A DNA stretch of 64,000 bases from Phoenix dactylifera (Eukaryota; Streptophyta; Magnoliopsida; Arecales; Arecaceae), in assembly GCF_009389715.1 (NCBI RefSeq), contig NC_052394.1, positions 22,942,899-23,006,898 on the forward strand, in the 5' to 3' direction. Position 1 is the first letter of the stretch, and every line of letters starts with the position of its first letter. Under the pieces are notes generated by a model, which searched no databases, was not told the origin of the DNA, and worked only from the letters and a program-made list of their open reading frames with translations. Made by a program: the position numbers and the translations under genes. Shown here in pieces: positions 1-13,210 of this stretch.

Positions 1-177
1 GCAGGCTCGGATGCAACATGTTAGGTTCCATTCTCTCCAGATTTTCAGAGCGTGATGCTATTATATTCTGTTTATTGTTTATTGGAATAAGATTTCGCTA
101 GGATCCTTTCAGGCATGGGAAGGATAATTTCCAGGATTATTAGCCACAACTGCTCCCAGTAGTAGCCATATTGCTTA

Positions 178-1699
178 GGCCCTGTTTGGGAGAGCTGTTG
201 GCAGTAGAGCTGTTAGAAGTAGAGCTGTTGGAAGTAGAGCTGTCTGAAGTAGAGCTGTTATAAAAACTGTTTGCTGTTTGGTAACTACATTCGTAAAGTG
301 CTGTGGTACTTTATTTTGTGTTGGGTAAACAAACTGAGAAAGTACTTTTGTATGACAAAATTACCATAAAGGACATTGCATAATAAAATATAACATAAAT
401 TAATACATAAATATACGATATAGTATAATATTATTGTAATATAAAATAATATTATGTTAAGATAGCATAATAGTAATATAATTATAGAATAAATTAATAT
501 TTGGTAATATAACATAATATTAAATTATTTAACATAACATATTAATGTATTATGATATAATGTAATATATATTATATTTATAGTATAATACAATAATAAA
601 GTATAAAATATTATAATTATTAGTATAAATTAATTTCTCATAATATAACATAATATTAAATTATTTAAAATAACATATTAATGTATTATAATGTAATGTA
701 ATATAATACAATATTTATAGTATAATACAATAATAAAGGTATAAAATTATAATTATTATTATAAATTAATTTTTCATAATATAACATAATATTAAATTAT
801 TAAAATAACATATTAATTTATTATAATGTAATGTAATATAATATAATATTTATAGTATAATACAATAATAAAGGTATAAAATATTATAATTATTAGTATA
901 AATTAATTTTCATAAATAACATAATTTTAAATTATTTAACATAAATATTAATGTATTATGATATAATATAATATGATATTATATTTATAGTATAATATAA
1001 ATAAAGGTATAAAATATTATAATTATTAGTATAAATTAATTTTTCATAATATAACATAATATTAAATTATTTAATATAACATATTAATGTATTATGATAT
1101 AATATAATATGATATTATATTATAGTATAATACAAAAATAAAGGTATAAAATATTATAATTATAGTATAAAATAATTTCCATAATAATTTTTCATAATTC
1201 TCATAAAATAATTTCCGCGGTCCAGGTGCTCTTATTCGTGGTCCACGCTCGAGGAGGACCTCAGCGTGGGCCGCAAGGTTGATGATAAAAAAAAACAATA
1301 GATTGATTTGGAAGGTATAGAAAAGGATTAAAAGTTTTTCTTCTAAAATGTGGTTCAAGAGATGCATACAAAATTGAAAAGAAAAAAACCTTTCTTGCGG
1401 AAGGGAGTCTGACGGCTAGGTTCTTGGCTCTAGCAGATTTTAGGTTTATAAAGGAACAAACTATGTAATTATGTTATTTAATATGGGCATTTTGTCAAAA
1501 ATATAGCTTTCCGAAAAAGCTGAAACAGCTTCCTCCCAAAAGCTCCAAATTGGAGCTTCCTCCCAAAAGCTGTTTTCAGCTTCCCGCAAAAGCTGAAACA
1601 GCTTTTTGAAAATTTACCAAACACAGTTTTTCATCTAAAAGTACTTTTGGAGGGCCAGAAAGTGCTTCTGGCCCTCCAAAAGCTCTCCCAAACAGGGCC
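178..1699. mobile_element. PIF/Harbinger (Tourist-like) non-autonomous element, intact ends
   Basis: The element starts GGCCCTGTTTGGGAGAGCT and ends with the exact reverse complement, giving a perfect 19-bp terminal inverted repeat. It is flanked by TTA at 175-177 and 1700-1702, the 3-bp target duplication typical of the PIF/Harbinger superfamily. Subterminal DNA is built from short repeats (GTAGAGCTGTT units at the left, AAAGCTGAAACAGCTT-like units at the right). The core, about 340-1210, is extremely AT-rich and made of diverged copies of a roughly 150-180-bp unit containing TATAGTATAATA and TAACATATTAATGTATTAT. No transposase is visible, so it is non-autonomous. Intact ends suggest a fairly recent insertion. 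Confidence 0.85.
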
Positions 1700-1702
1700 T
1701 TA

Positions 1703-4590
1703 GCCTCATTCTTGGGACATCAGTAGTCTATTGCTTTCCTGATCTGATAGCTTATCTAATGCATTGCCATGTCATGCTTCCGTTTCTCTAAATCGAACAA
1801 GTCATTTACAAGTTACATATCTTGTGTGTTAAAAGGGATTGGGTGATTTAACTAATAAGTGTTCTTGTTTTGTTAAAATCAAAAGTTTCAAAACCGTAAT
1901 TCTGTTATAGATGCATGACAAGCTGACTGTATACTGCATAACTGGATGTTCCATAGCCGATTATCTGTGGGAAATGATAGGATCATGTGCTGCTCTTGTA
2001 TGTGTTCTCTACTACTGGCTTCTGTATCACTCAGAGCTAATTCAAAGGTTAGTGCTTCCTTGAGTTACATTGCATCCCCTTTTGCTGTATTATTAACTCT
2101 GTTTTGATTACGTAGAAATGCCTGATAGAAATTATTCCTTGATTTGATGGAAATTATATTTTGATTCTCTTGGCATCAGATTATGTTTGTTTAGTCCGAC
2201 GACATTGGATGTGTAAAAAGCAAGTTCGAACTCACTTTTATAGAAATCCCATCTTTGAAGCCCAAGTTGGGTTTTAAGGGAAACAGGTCGATGACCACAA
2301 CGGCTCGGCCGTGCCATACATATACCCTCAGAACAAACAAAATCTTTTCAATCTTTGATTTTTTTTTTTAAAAAAATTATAACATTTTTTGAAAATATAA
2401 ATCAAAAAATAATATTTCTCGGTGCCATTCCACCAACAACACATCGGCCTATATTAGTTTCACTTCTGTTGGAGCATGTAGTTGGCACTAACTTGTATTG
2501 TAATGTATTTTGAATGGTATATGGGAGGTGGATCATGCAGTAGGACCACCTTCCAGAAGCATCTCTATGGCGTAGTGGTCCAGTGGACCTCTGTCTCTAT
2601 TGGAACCCGGTACCACGACTCACTGGGTATTTGCAGCTTCCTACACTTTAATGCCATGATAAATGATTCTGAACCCGAGGGACCCATGATAAACATATGC
2701 ATAGGGAATGCAGTAAGTAAATCCCTCTGGGAAAGCAATGGATGTTATCAGGAATTCAGGATAGGACTTTGGCATCTTCTCAAGGGGCCAAGCCTCTTGG
2801 GTCGATCCATTTACTCTTGCCTCTTTGCTTTCATCAGTAAGTGATGTCCATTTGCGAGCGGAACACATGGGGGTCTTAATACGAGTGCTCCATCTTACCT
2901 CCAAGGGTGGCAATCAAAGCTTTCCAAGTGTGATGCAAATTGAGCTCTTAAATTGGGTTCCAGCTTGACCATGGCATTGAACCAAAAGAACTGACCGGCC
3001 ATTGGTAGAGGGGCAGGGAATGGTAGCTGCAGCATTACTGCAGACTTTGGACGATGGCACAGGTAGCAGACTAGCAGTGCTTCGTTTCATAGCTAGCCGC
3101 CTCCTAATGTTTTTTTTTAACATGCAACAGATCTCGGAATTTCTACCTGTGAATCCTTGGCACGATAAGGCAACTGATTTGGTGCGAGGAAAGAATTAAT
3201 AGCTCTTCAAATATGGTTTGGATAAATGCCTTTGAATGAGAGATCAAATTTCTAAAACGTTCTTATTAGATAATTATATAATGATTATTTGAGGATAAGC
3301 ACATCTTTGGGGCACTATTGTCCGAAAAGAAAGGTTAAGATGTTTTTTTTTGGTAAATTGGAATAATGAAACCAAACAAATATAAATATTATCTGTGAGA
3401 ATCAGCAAACAAAATACTAAACAATGAATCGTAAAATTTCATAAAGTTGAATCTATGTGATTAACCACATAAGATGCCATCAACTTAGCTGCCCTATTAA
3501 CTTATATATATAATATATATAAAATATATTGAAAATCTCCAATGAGAATAACGAGGGAAACAATTGCCGGCATCTAGGAGAAGGTTAAGATGTTCTTAAT
3601 TAGAGGTTCACTCGAAGTTTCCTAATGGATGATGAGTCCAGTATGCAATTGATTCCTTTGCGGTCCACCTATCTAAATCTAAGAAAATTTCTGTGAGATG
3701 TTTTGTTGGAATCGAGAGATGTGAGGTTTATGGTTTATCTTGATCATGAACAAATTTCAGCACTTGACTCTTGTCCGACACAAACGGCAACAACTTCTCC
3801 CATGCCAGAGAATTCTCCAACTTCCAGGGGAAGTGTAAGTGTGAATATAGCTGTTAGCTAAATCGCCATTGTTGAAGGAGCTATGGCCGTTTTGCCTGCC
3901 TGCGTGCGTGCCCAGAGGTCTTGGCTTGCCGCGATTCTGAAAGCAGAGTTCAAATATGGCCTTAGGTCTAGTTTTGTCAGCTACCACCTCTTTATTCTTT
4001 CATTATTCGGCTACCCTTTCTGACTGGGTTGCGGCGGAAGAAGAGATAGAGATGTCTTAAAAAAAAATCCTGATCTGGTCCATGAAATAATAAGATAAGA
4101 AGAACCTTTAAAATAATCAAGCATATATTCCAACCATCTAATACAAGCGATATCACCATCACAACTATATATAATTATCACATATATCCATCAGACAATT
4201 AGTTGGATATATAAAGCAGCTGCGGCTACACGGACAACTTTTTTTTTTTTTTAAAGTTGTTCTGCAGCCGCTTCAGCCGCTTCGGCTACACGTCTAATCC
4301 CACTACCTAGAAACGTAACAAGCAACACCACCACCACCGTCAAAAAAACAAACAGCCACTCGCCCACAGACAATCATGTCCACTCCCTCTTTTCCCTCTC
4401 AATCTCACTATTTCACCTTCACACCTACCGAAAACCCAACACAATCCACACCCAACTTTAAAATCTGGCGCCAAGAGATCCAAAAAAGCGGAAAAAAATC
4501 TAAAAAACATAGGTATCTTGCATCTTCAAGCGGGAACGCAAACTTTTTTTTTTTTTTGAGCCCCGCCGTTGTGTGCCATGGATGGACATA
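1703..4590. other. Intergenic DNA, no recognisable gene
   Basis: Apart from the possible exon at 1911-2048, nothing here is recognisable as a gene. Open frames around 2482-3199 on both strands have no domain, no plausible splice partners and no codon bias I can support. A small imperfect hairpin lies at about 4217-4275 (ACAACTTT and AAAGTTGT arms around a T run, with GCAGCTGCGG and GCAGCCGC outside). The last 250 bases before 4591 lie just downstream of the expansin stop codon and may include its 3' UTR. Confidence 0.5.
1911..2048 (+). other. Possible orphan exon (unrecognised)
   Basis: A stretch with an acceptor-like TTATAG before it and a donor-like AAAG/GTTAGT after it. Only one frame is open across it, encoding about 46 residues that begin MHDKLTVYCITGC and include a hydrophobic, membrane-helix-like segment (IGSCAALVCVLYYWLLY). 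I do not recognise the protein. It could be an internal or last exon of a plus-strand gene that begins left of the window, or chance. No partner exon was identified between 1 and 177. Confidence 0.2.
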
Positions 4591-6070
4591 TCAGACTCGA
4601 AAGTTCTGCCGCGAAGGTCTGCCGAACTGCCAGTCGCCGGGACGATGTCCAGGATGTGAGTGCGGCGGTCGCTGCCGGTGACGCGGAAGGAGAGGGACTG
4701 CCCCACCAGCACGGCGTGGACTGCCAATTCTGGCCCCAGTTCCGGGACAAGGGCATCCACCCGGTCCGCGACCCCTTCACGCTGCCCTCATGATGTCGCC
4801 GGCCCCGCCACTTCGTGATCAGCACCAAATTGAAGTACTTGAACCCGTTGATGGTGAACCGGATCCCCCAGATTCCGGCACGGCACCCTGCATCGTCAGT
4901 GTAAGTCAATAATCCATTCCTATGTTCCGCACCATCTAATAAAATAAATCTGCCATAAGAGAGCTGGCCCCGGAGAACAGAGGCCGAGAAGCACATGTGC
5001 CTGCCCTCCTGCCGTTCACGCGCTTTCCCACCGTCCTTTGCCGAAGAAATTGGGAAGGCAAGGGTGTTTCGTCATTGGGTGGGAAGCCGTCAAGAGTGGC
5101 GGACAAGACGCGGAAACAGGACTGTGAGAGTCACGGTTGCTCGCAAGATTTCTGGCTGGCTTTCGGCCCCCGGCGATCGCCGATTGATAAATCCCGCCAA
5201 AAGAACAAACAATAAAAAAAAGTGGCCAGCTTTGTAATAGGATGAATGTGAGGCGATTTTGGTAAATCAGCTTCACACTCTGGGAAAGTGATGGGAAAAC
5301 GAAACGGATGACAACGGCTGCATCACTTGGCCTCGTGATCCAGTGGAAAGGGAGCAGCCGCAACGGCCGCTACCTGATCTGAGAACCATCGTGTTCGATA
5401 CGAGAGGACCCTTCTCTTTGTCGGATCTAATGGCCACGGAGTGTCCGGATGAGAGATCGTGGATCCGGGAACCCCGGCAAGACCAATTTAAAGTCCTCGC
5501 AAGGGAGAAGATCCAAGACAGAGGAAAAAATGACTAGTAGAACGGTACCTGCGTAAAGACGGGACGATGCCGGCGCGTACTCGGCGATCTTGAGGAACAT
5601 GGGCATGGCGAGGTCGAAGTGGGACGCGGAGGGTTGCACCACCCACCGTCGTCGGAGGGAGAGCGTATTCGGAGGCAGAGTTGGTAGCGGTGATAAAGAT
5701 GGAGGGCTCCCCGAGTGGCACCATTGCGGTTCGTCCGCGCACTTGATTTCGAAGCACGCCCGCAGCTCAGCCCGTCGTTGAAGAGCGCCGTGCTCAGCGC
5801 CGCCGTGTCCACCCCGTACCCCTGGCTGTACAAGTTCCCATATCCACACGCCCTCCTGACCAGAATACATCAGCATAATCTTAAAAAAGTGGAGCAAACT
5901 AACCGAGAGTTACGAGGGAATGTGGTGGTACCCATGGTGCCGGACGCGTCACTGCCGCCGTAGAAGGTGCGTGCGCTCTGCCACGCCCCGCCGCTGTAGA
6001 CGCCGGAATGCGGCGGCCGCCGGCACCAAGAAGCGAGCAGAGAGCGAGAGTACGAGGCGGAGAATGGCAT
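4591..6070 (-). CDS. Alpha-expansin (EXPA), frame broken by many 1-nt losses
   Basis: Cell-wall loosening protein secreted to the apoplast; expansins disrupt non-covalent cellulose-hemicellulose contacts. Three exons, the usual EXPA layout: 5932-6070, 5549-5855, 4591-4887, all GT-AG. Exon 1 gives a signal peptide followed by [13 protein letters not shown] and [12 protein letters not shown]. Exon 2 holds [46 protein letters not shown] and [15 protein letters not shown] (GH45-like double-psi barrel with the HFD motif). Exon 3 gives [39 protein letters not shown] and [12 protein letters not shown], and ends at the family's usual FRV plus stop (4591-4593). No frame is continuous: about twenty positions lack one base, nearly always in a run of two to four identical bases. 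The length is otherwise that of a normal ~250-residue EXPA. This could be a pseudogene, but the pattern points to sequence error. Confidence 0.9.
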
Positions 6071-6104
6071 CCTTTTCAGAGGAAAAGAAGAGAAGGGCAG
6101 AGGC

Positions 6105-6156
6105 TAGAGGAGAGAGAGAGAGAGAGAGAGGGGAGAGAGAGAGAGAAGAGTGTGTT
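6105..6156. repeat. (GA)n microsatellite in the expansin 5' UTR
   Basis: Runs of GAGAGA interrupted by GGGG and AAG. In the sense of the expansin gene (minus strand) this is a CT-rich tract 35-85 bases before the start codon, between the ATG and the TATA-like box. CT-rich microsatellites are common in plant 5' UTRs. Confidence 0.8.
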
Positions 6157-6183
6157 CGGGGGAAATGGGGAGGAAGGAGGAGC

Positions 6184-6190
6184 TATTTAT
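6184..6190 (-). promoter_or_regulatory. Probable TATA box of the expansin gene
   Basis: On the minus strand the sequence reads CCATAAATAGC, about 115 bases upstream of the expansin ATG. This position and sequence fit a plant TATA box with a CT-rich leader after it. Predicted from sequence only. Confidence 0.5.
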
Positions 6191-6199
6191 GGACATTGC

Positions 6200-9100
6200 G
6201 AAGGAGGGTGGGAAGCGTGAGACCAAATATGGCAGCGGGGTAATTAATGCTTTCCCGGAAGTAAAAACGAGAACGGAACAGGAATGCGACATGGAAGCTT
6301 TTGTATAAAATAATAATGGATAGAGGGGACATGGTCGGATGCGTACTTCCAAGTATCGCATTTGCCATCATGGTATGGTATTCGTTGCTGCTACCATCTG
6401 AGATCAACCGACACGGGGATTAGTATCGCGGTAAAGAGGTAAAGCGAACGTTCCGGCGTCATTTATGGCGGGAGACACCGAGAGACGGGATGGGGACAAA
6501 AAGAGCGCGATCTAAACCTTCGCTTGCTTCCATCTCAAGTTGTGCCGCCAGCGACGGCTGTGATCGATACTTTTGCAGGACGCACGCAGCCGCCCTCCCT
6601 TTGCTTTCCGGTCCGGATTTGGCCGCGAGTTTGAAACGAATTCGTGGAAAAATTCTCCGTCGAGTCCGGCCCGTTTATTTCTTTTTCTTATCAAAATCTT
6701 TTTTATTTCTTCCAATATTGGAACCTAACGAGAAACCACCCACGTTGGGTGGCCAGCAATCCGTCCGTATTCATCGGTCCTCAATCCGCCTTAACCGTAC
6801 GCGGCCGGGTCCCACCCTCGAGTCGCTCGCCCCCACCCCCTCGCCCTCGCACCCACCAACCCTTCTCCTCCCCTCCATGGACTCTAAACGGACCGGCAAT
6901 CCGCTCCGCAAACGCACCCCACGTACCTACCGGTGGTCCCACAGGCGCGAAGAATGATATCAATCGAATACTGGGATCAAAGTTGTTAAGGTCACCATTT
7001 TTCCGTGAATTTTACAGCTTTCTTCTGGTCACTTGAGGTTAGTCTAAGCGTTGGGTACCGGCATGAGTGTAGAATGCGGTGGAAGAGAGAGGACAGCGGA
7101 GGTGGGGAAACGTGATTCCCCGCGGTGTCGCCGTCATGGGCCCTATTTTCGACTCCACGTGCGTGGCCATGGAGAAAGTCCACTGAACGGGGGTTGCGAT
7201 GTTCGGGCACCGACCACCGCCACCCGCCCAACAGAACGGTTAATGCGGATGGTGCGGCTTCCTCGCGTGGGGTTCGAGATCGTGCCGGAGATTGATCTTG
7301 ATGGACGGATCCCCGCCGAAGGATCGCTCCAAGATTTATTTATCCAATACCGACACGACTCCTAAAGCTCTGTTCGCTAATAAGAAATAATCCTTCCAGC
7401 TGTCCTCGCCAATCTCTATAGAGAAACCTGGCAACTTAACACGACTCTCTATAATCCTTCATGCAGCCATATTTGACCAGACTTAGACAGCTCCATTTAA
7501 TCTACCCTACGAATTAGTCCGTTATCTCTAATTAACGAGTTAAACGGCTGGAATTTGGCTGGAATCACCTAGCTATAATACATTATTTCCTCAACCGGGA
7601 GAGAAATACGAAAAAAATGGTAGAAAAGTTGATGGAGCCATGCACGGCTGTTTCCTTTATTGCTATATATATATTCCAATAAAACTTCAACAAGAGTTAC
7701 CAACTTAACCTTCACCTATAATCCTAGATTACTTTCTTGCCGCAGCTACCTTCTTCCCGTGTGGACGCGTCACCGAACGTGCCGTATTTAAGACTTGGTC
7801 ATATGTTGCAAGATCCGTACTTCTTCCCCTCCATGAAGGCTATCAGTTAGTTCTCGACGTTCGCACCCTATTTCGTCTATCCTGATCTACTACTACTAGG
7901 GGTTAAAAGAAAATTATGCCAGAATTATGGGAGGGATCTCTTGTCACAAGTTTTGTTGAATCCTTTAGCTCAGGTTGGTACAAATTAACAGGATACTCCA
8001 TGGAACCTATGCGCACGAGCCATGCCAAGACTCCCAAGACATGAGAGCGTGCGCCCACCTCCCTCATAGCTTTTTTTCTTTCCCTTAATTTTCCTTCTCT
8101 CTGAGGCCATTATCCAATCGCCCGGATGTCTTCATCCCTACTCTCTCTTCATTAAACAATCCCAGAAGGGTCCAATGTGAATCCGATTCCATCTACTGCT
8201 CTCCAGCTTTTACCAATGCGAATGGACTTAAGACTGAGAGCATGCTTTCCCAGAATAATATAGCTGTCAATTGGCTTACCATTTCCAATATGAAAACTGG
8301 AGCAGTTACAGCCTCCCTTTGATAGATTGAGTCTTTTTTAGGCCCATGTTTTATCATACATCTAGATCAATTGAGAATCCTGTTTGATCTAGGCAAAGTT
8401 GTTAAAGAAATTTTAGCAATACAAAAAAATCTCAGCATATTGAGGATTTTTATATCGAAGTCACTGATACAATGACAAAAATAGGAATCTAAAATTTATT
8501 CATTGTAGTGCCTAGCGGTTAAACACCAATATAAGATAGTCAATTAATGTTAATGTCTCATAGTAATATGAACTAACATTTATATCTCATAGTAATGATT
8601 GGTACTAAAATAAATCCATATCCTGGCAGAGATTAAAACTAATTCGTGCTTCTGATGATGATGGAGCAAAGCATCCTTCATGTTTTCCAAGCGCAGCTAC
8701 TTTCCAATCATCGACATTACATATTACATGCGAGTCACAAAGCTCACAATGACTGAGCCACAAAGACCGAGCCCTTTGCCACCTAGGCTCGATCACGAGC
8801 TTAATGTTTACCGACGGCCAAGTCAAGCATGGCGCCATCTGCAACCAGGAAGATCGCCGGCCAGAGACATTGCACTTCTTGTTTTTGTGTAGGCTGTGGG
8901 TAGTGGGAATGACCACACAAAAACCAAGGCCGAGGCTCATCTCCAAGAGGATGTTTTTTGGTATATTGGCAGCTGAAGGAGAGGCCGTAGTAAAAAAGAT
9001 GATGACCTCGGATTCCTCCCTCCGTAACCACCCAAGACCGAAACATCTCATCTCAACCTTTATTGGCAGTTATCTTGAGTCTGACGACCAAAAAGGTGGA

Positions 9101-12100
9101 GAACCACGCAGCCCAAAGCCTTTGTGTCAAAGGTGAAGTCATGGTGAAGAAGCTTGACGCCCCCCCAGTGGTGGTAGCGTTGGTTTGCCATGATACTTGT
9201 CCGACTAGGGAATAGGTCTTAGCTTTGGGCCCAAACGAACCTGGTTGTGCGGCCAGGATCAAGAGGCTGGACTTGGTTTAGGGGAAGTTGTTGGATCAAG
9301 AGATGAGTTCTGATCGCTTTAAGGGACATGGCTGTCCTTGCATCAGCTTTATGATGAGAGGCAAGCACAAGGGCTCCGGAGTTCAAATGGTCGCCATGCC
9401 ATGCCATGCCATGCCATCAAATCCACACCTCTTGAGGGCTGCGTCTAGATTTCCCCAGCATAGTAGACTAGTACATCACCAGTTTGTCTTCTTTGTTCTA
9501 TATGATTTCATGTCATTACCTTTTTCATCTCAACTCCCTATGCAGTAGCAAGCATGGCATACCACCATGATCAAACATAATTTTTGACACTACATAGGCT
9601 GCCAGGAAACAATAGAGCAACCAGAATGATAAATTTATTGGTACGTAAGTTGTGCATAAGCCTAAGATTGCCACTCTTTTGGGTGGCTTTAAAGGTGGCC
9701 CCCAAGCATGCTTAACTAAATAGTTCTGATAGTACTGATGTATAGTATTATTATAATTGTGCTTAAGATAGCCGTTCTAGGATCATAATGTCAGCTATGT
9801 GGAGGAACCTATACATATCCTTCCCCAGCTTTCATGACAGCATCAATATATGGAGGTCTCCCTCTAGATATGCATCTCATTGATGGTAGTTGACACGAAA
9901 GGGGTTGCATTATCGACAGCAATGTCCAAGTGATGGCATATGGCCGTGCAGCTCAAGCACGAGAGCAGTCATGACATGATGTGGACAAAGCACGGATTCG
10001 ACAATCAAATATGTGATGATATCGAACCTAATCTAATACGATGACTGAAAAAAATAAATGACGGGGCCTTCCGTTTGCATATAGGTAATCCAGGTAACCA
10101 TTGTCGGGTTTGCTACGGTTATAGATGGAAGGTCCTATTTTTTTTTCTTTTTCTATGGTCATTGGTCATTGGCTGAGAAGTCAACCTACGCATGGCAAGG
10201 ACCATAATTTGGATAAAAACAGAGATCTTAATTAATGCTCCACTTTTCTTGGTAGGATCCTTGTCTCATCGCAGAGAAATACAATAATACTGCAGCAAGT
10301 GTAAAAATCCTTGTGGATGATAAAATACTATTTATTTGTAGTAATATAATTAATTGTTGTTGTTTAAAGTCGGTATATTCATCCATCAGATACATTTTTA
10401 TCGATTATTCGTTGATAGATCATGATTATTTAATAGGATCAAAAAGCCTAAAAAAATCCTTTATATAGCCTTTTAGGTGAGATCTGAATTATACAAATAG
10501 CATTAAAATAATCTGACTCATGATTATGTAAATTAAGGATAACAACTCAGATATATAAGGTGACGGCGAGCTGCCATAATGCTTGTGATTTGATATAAAA
10601 AACTAATAATGCACCAAAAAAAGAGGGAGAGGGGAATAAAATAATTTTTAAAAATAAAAATTGAGAGGCTGGCAACCTGCTTTCAGTAAAATATCGTAAA
10701 TACCTTAAATTATTGGATGATCAGGATGCTTACATTATTTTCGTAAAATAATGCAAAGAAGTACCATATCCAAACCCTTGCCTTGATGTGATAAACAGGT
10801 TCTTTTACAAGACCTGATTCTGAAATCCCCCGAGGTCCTATTTCCATTTTACCAACTCATCATTTTCGTGGAAGTTCATTCACTGATGGACAAAACTTGA
10901 ACTTCGAGACAATTTCTCCTCCTCTGTACAAGCCATGATATGTTGCTATCGCCAAGTATTTTTGATTATCTACGCACCCCTTTGCCTTGCAGGAGTAGGG
11001 GGTGAGAAGGACAGAAACGGTGTTTTTTCTTGTCTTTTTTTGTTTATTTAAAAGAAAGAAAGGAAAGCAACTCAAACTCGCTAAGAGATGGGAAACAACC
11101 CTACATGGAGTGTGAAGCGAGAAGACGCTCACCAAATGGGATGGCGGCCCTATTAAAGCTTTAAAAGACCACAACAACGCATCGTAGAACTGGCGTTCAG
11201 AACAAGCCATGCCACCTGTACCTATCCACCGGCCATCTGACTCAAGATTACTGATCATAAGCACATGATAAAAACATTGAACAGAGTCTATCTCAGGTTT
11301 TCCACGTACTGAAGAATAATTTAGATAGATAGGAGGGCGGCGACAGGATATATAACGTGCGAATCTATGAATAACATGGGGAAGAACAAGATTAGGATGT
11401 ATTCAAGGGACAGCTCGGTTCTAAGTTGGGTTGTTGCCTTGCGTCTAGAGCATTACCAAGCGTGTCGGCATGTGCCGGGCGCGGTGGATTCTCTTTATCT
11501 TCTAAACGTGCTCATGGATTGAGTTGCCGCTCCGTCATCGGGTATACGTATAAGCATCATACTTCATACAGCTTGAGCTCGGTGGGGTCAAAGATCGGCA
11601 CTGCGGCATGGTCTGGATTTTGGTTACTGAAGCGAGGGTTCCTGTCCGTGTCCACTCTTAAGATATATTTTTGGAGAACATCTTACTAAGCTGGTGCCAT
11701 CCATTTGAATTGTACATATTTAACCCCTTCAAAAGATGGAGAAAATGAGACAATTCTCTCTGGAAAATGAACATCTATTCTTTTTTCCCCCCCAAATCTA
11801 GCTAGAGCGGGTTTGGTATCGGACTATCGTTGGGAAAATTGGAAGCAAGCCTCAGACCCAAGCCGTCCAATCCGATTCTAAATCTTGTATCCAACCAGAA
11901 CTACATCGGGTCAGGTTTGGGTTTAGGTTGATAGATTTTTGATTTATCAGGTATCCGATCCAACGTATATCTAGTCCAACCTCCCTTGATTGCCATCCTT
12001 AATGTTGAGTTTCTCCTAGCACAATATTTACTGTTGCTATAATTCAGGAAAACTTTTTATGGATCATAATCGCAAAGAGAAATGCATTATTAGACCGGTT

Positions 12101-13210
12101 ATGATGGTGCTTTCTAACAACCATAAAAAAAGTCAAGAAACATGGAGGAAAGCATGCGGTTCAACAACCATCATGACTGTAATAAGGAAGAACGTCAAAC
12201 AGGGCCCAGAACCATTACCTTATAGTATTTAATCATGATTAGTGTTCCATAAGTAGCCAGGCATAAGGGGTTGAGACCAACACCCAACAACAATAAGAAC
12301 TGACAAGATCCTTCGGTCGCCTAATCACCACAGGCCTATTCTTTATTGTTAATGTCTCACGCCTCATCAGTGTAAATAATGCAACCACAGACAGCAAGCA
12401 TCATGGAGCAGGCTACAACAAGCAAAACCTCTGAGCATTACACGACTTTATGAAAGAGAATTAATAAGCTTACAAGAGAGTACAAAAATTTCATCATCTC
12501 TTCCAAAGGTATCTGAACACTAGAGTCAAAGCCTCACACATCATCGATCAGATACATCAGAAAAGCACTCAATCTGTCCATCATTGGCCATTAGTCATGG
12601 AAGTGAGAGTCAAACAAAGTCAGTCAAAAAACATAAAAATACCATTCTGATGGGGATTAGAATTTTACAAGCAACCAATGGATGTTTTTGCTTCATCTGC
12701 AGAGTCCTCTCTGCATGATGATGAAACTCAAGAACTGCTAATCTCGATATCCACCATAATGTTTTCCTTTGATAACCAATACAAACAAGTAGATAAAGGA
12801 TAACCAAACTAGTATATTGACGATGGTGCACCTGTCCAGATAACCCATTCATAGCAGCCCAACACCAAGTCGACATCATTGCTGGTATAAAGTCGACGTT
12901 GAAAGAAATGCTACCAGACCGGAACGCTGCTGCAACAAATCTATGGCATCACCAGAAAGATTTGGCATAGATTACAACCAGCACCGTTGCACCACCAGGA
13001 TACTGCTGCAAGAAAAGAATTAAAAGAACTAACCGATGATAATAGCAATCGAGGGCCACAACTAGAGGAGCAATGCCAAAATTATGGACCACGTTTTCCT
13101 CTGACAAGGCATATCAATGTCATTAAAGAAAAAAACATCCAGATATTATAGTCAAAAGAGAAGTTTTTGGCATCATCAAGCACCTTACTCCACCATAAGC
13201 AGAATCCTGC
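6200..13210. other. Intergenic DNA between expansin and DCD genes
   Basis: About 7 kb without a gene I can support. The first kilobase (6400-7300) is GC-richer and is upstream of the expansin, so it may hold promoter elements; open frames there overlap on both strands and look compositional. A GCCAT pentamer repeats five times at 9393-9417. At 11810-11995 a stretch with GGGTTTGG/CCAATCC words ends in TTGCCATCCTTA, resembling the end of a decayed hAT-type repeat. Frames at 8605-9262 on the minus strand look somewhat protein-like but are interrupted and not recognisable. Confidence 0.4.

Noticed and set aside
6490-7365. Overlapping open frames of 100-155 codons upstream of the expansin
   Set aside because: Frames overlap on both strands in GC-richer DNA, with no domain, no splice context and no consistent codon use.
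8605-9407. Minus-strand frames of 60-148 codons that look partly protein-like
   Set aside because: I tried to read them as one frame-shifted gene, as in the expansin, but no family motif appeared.
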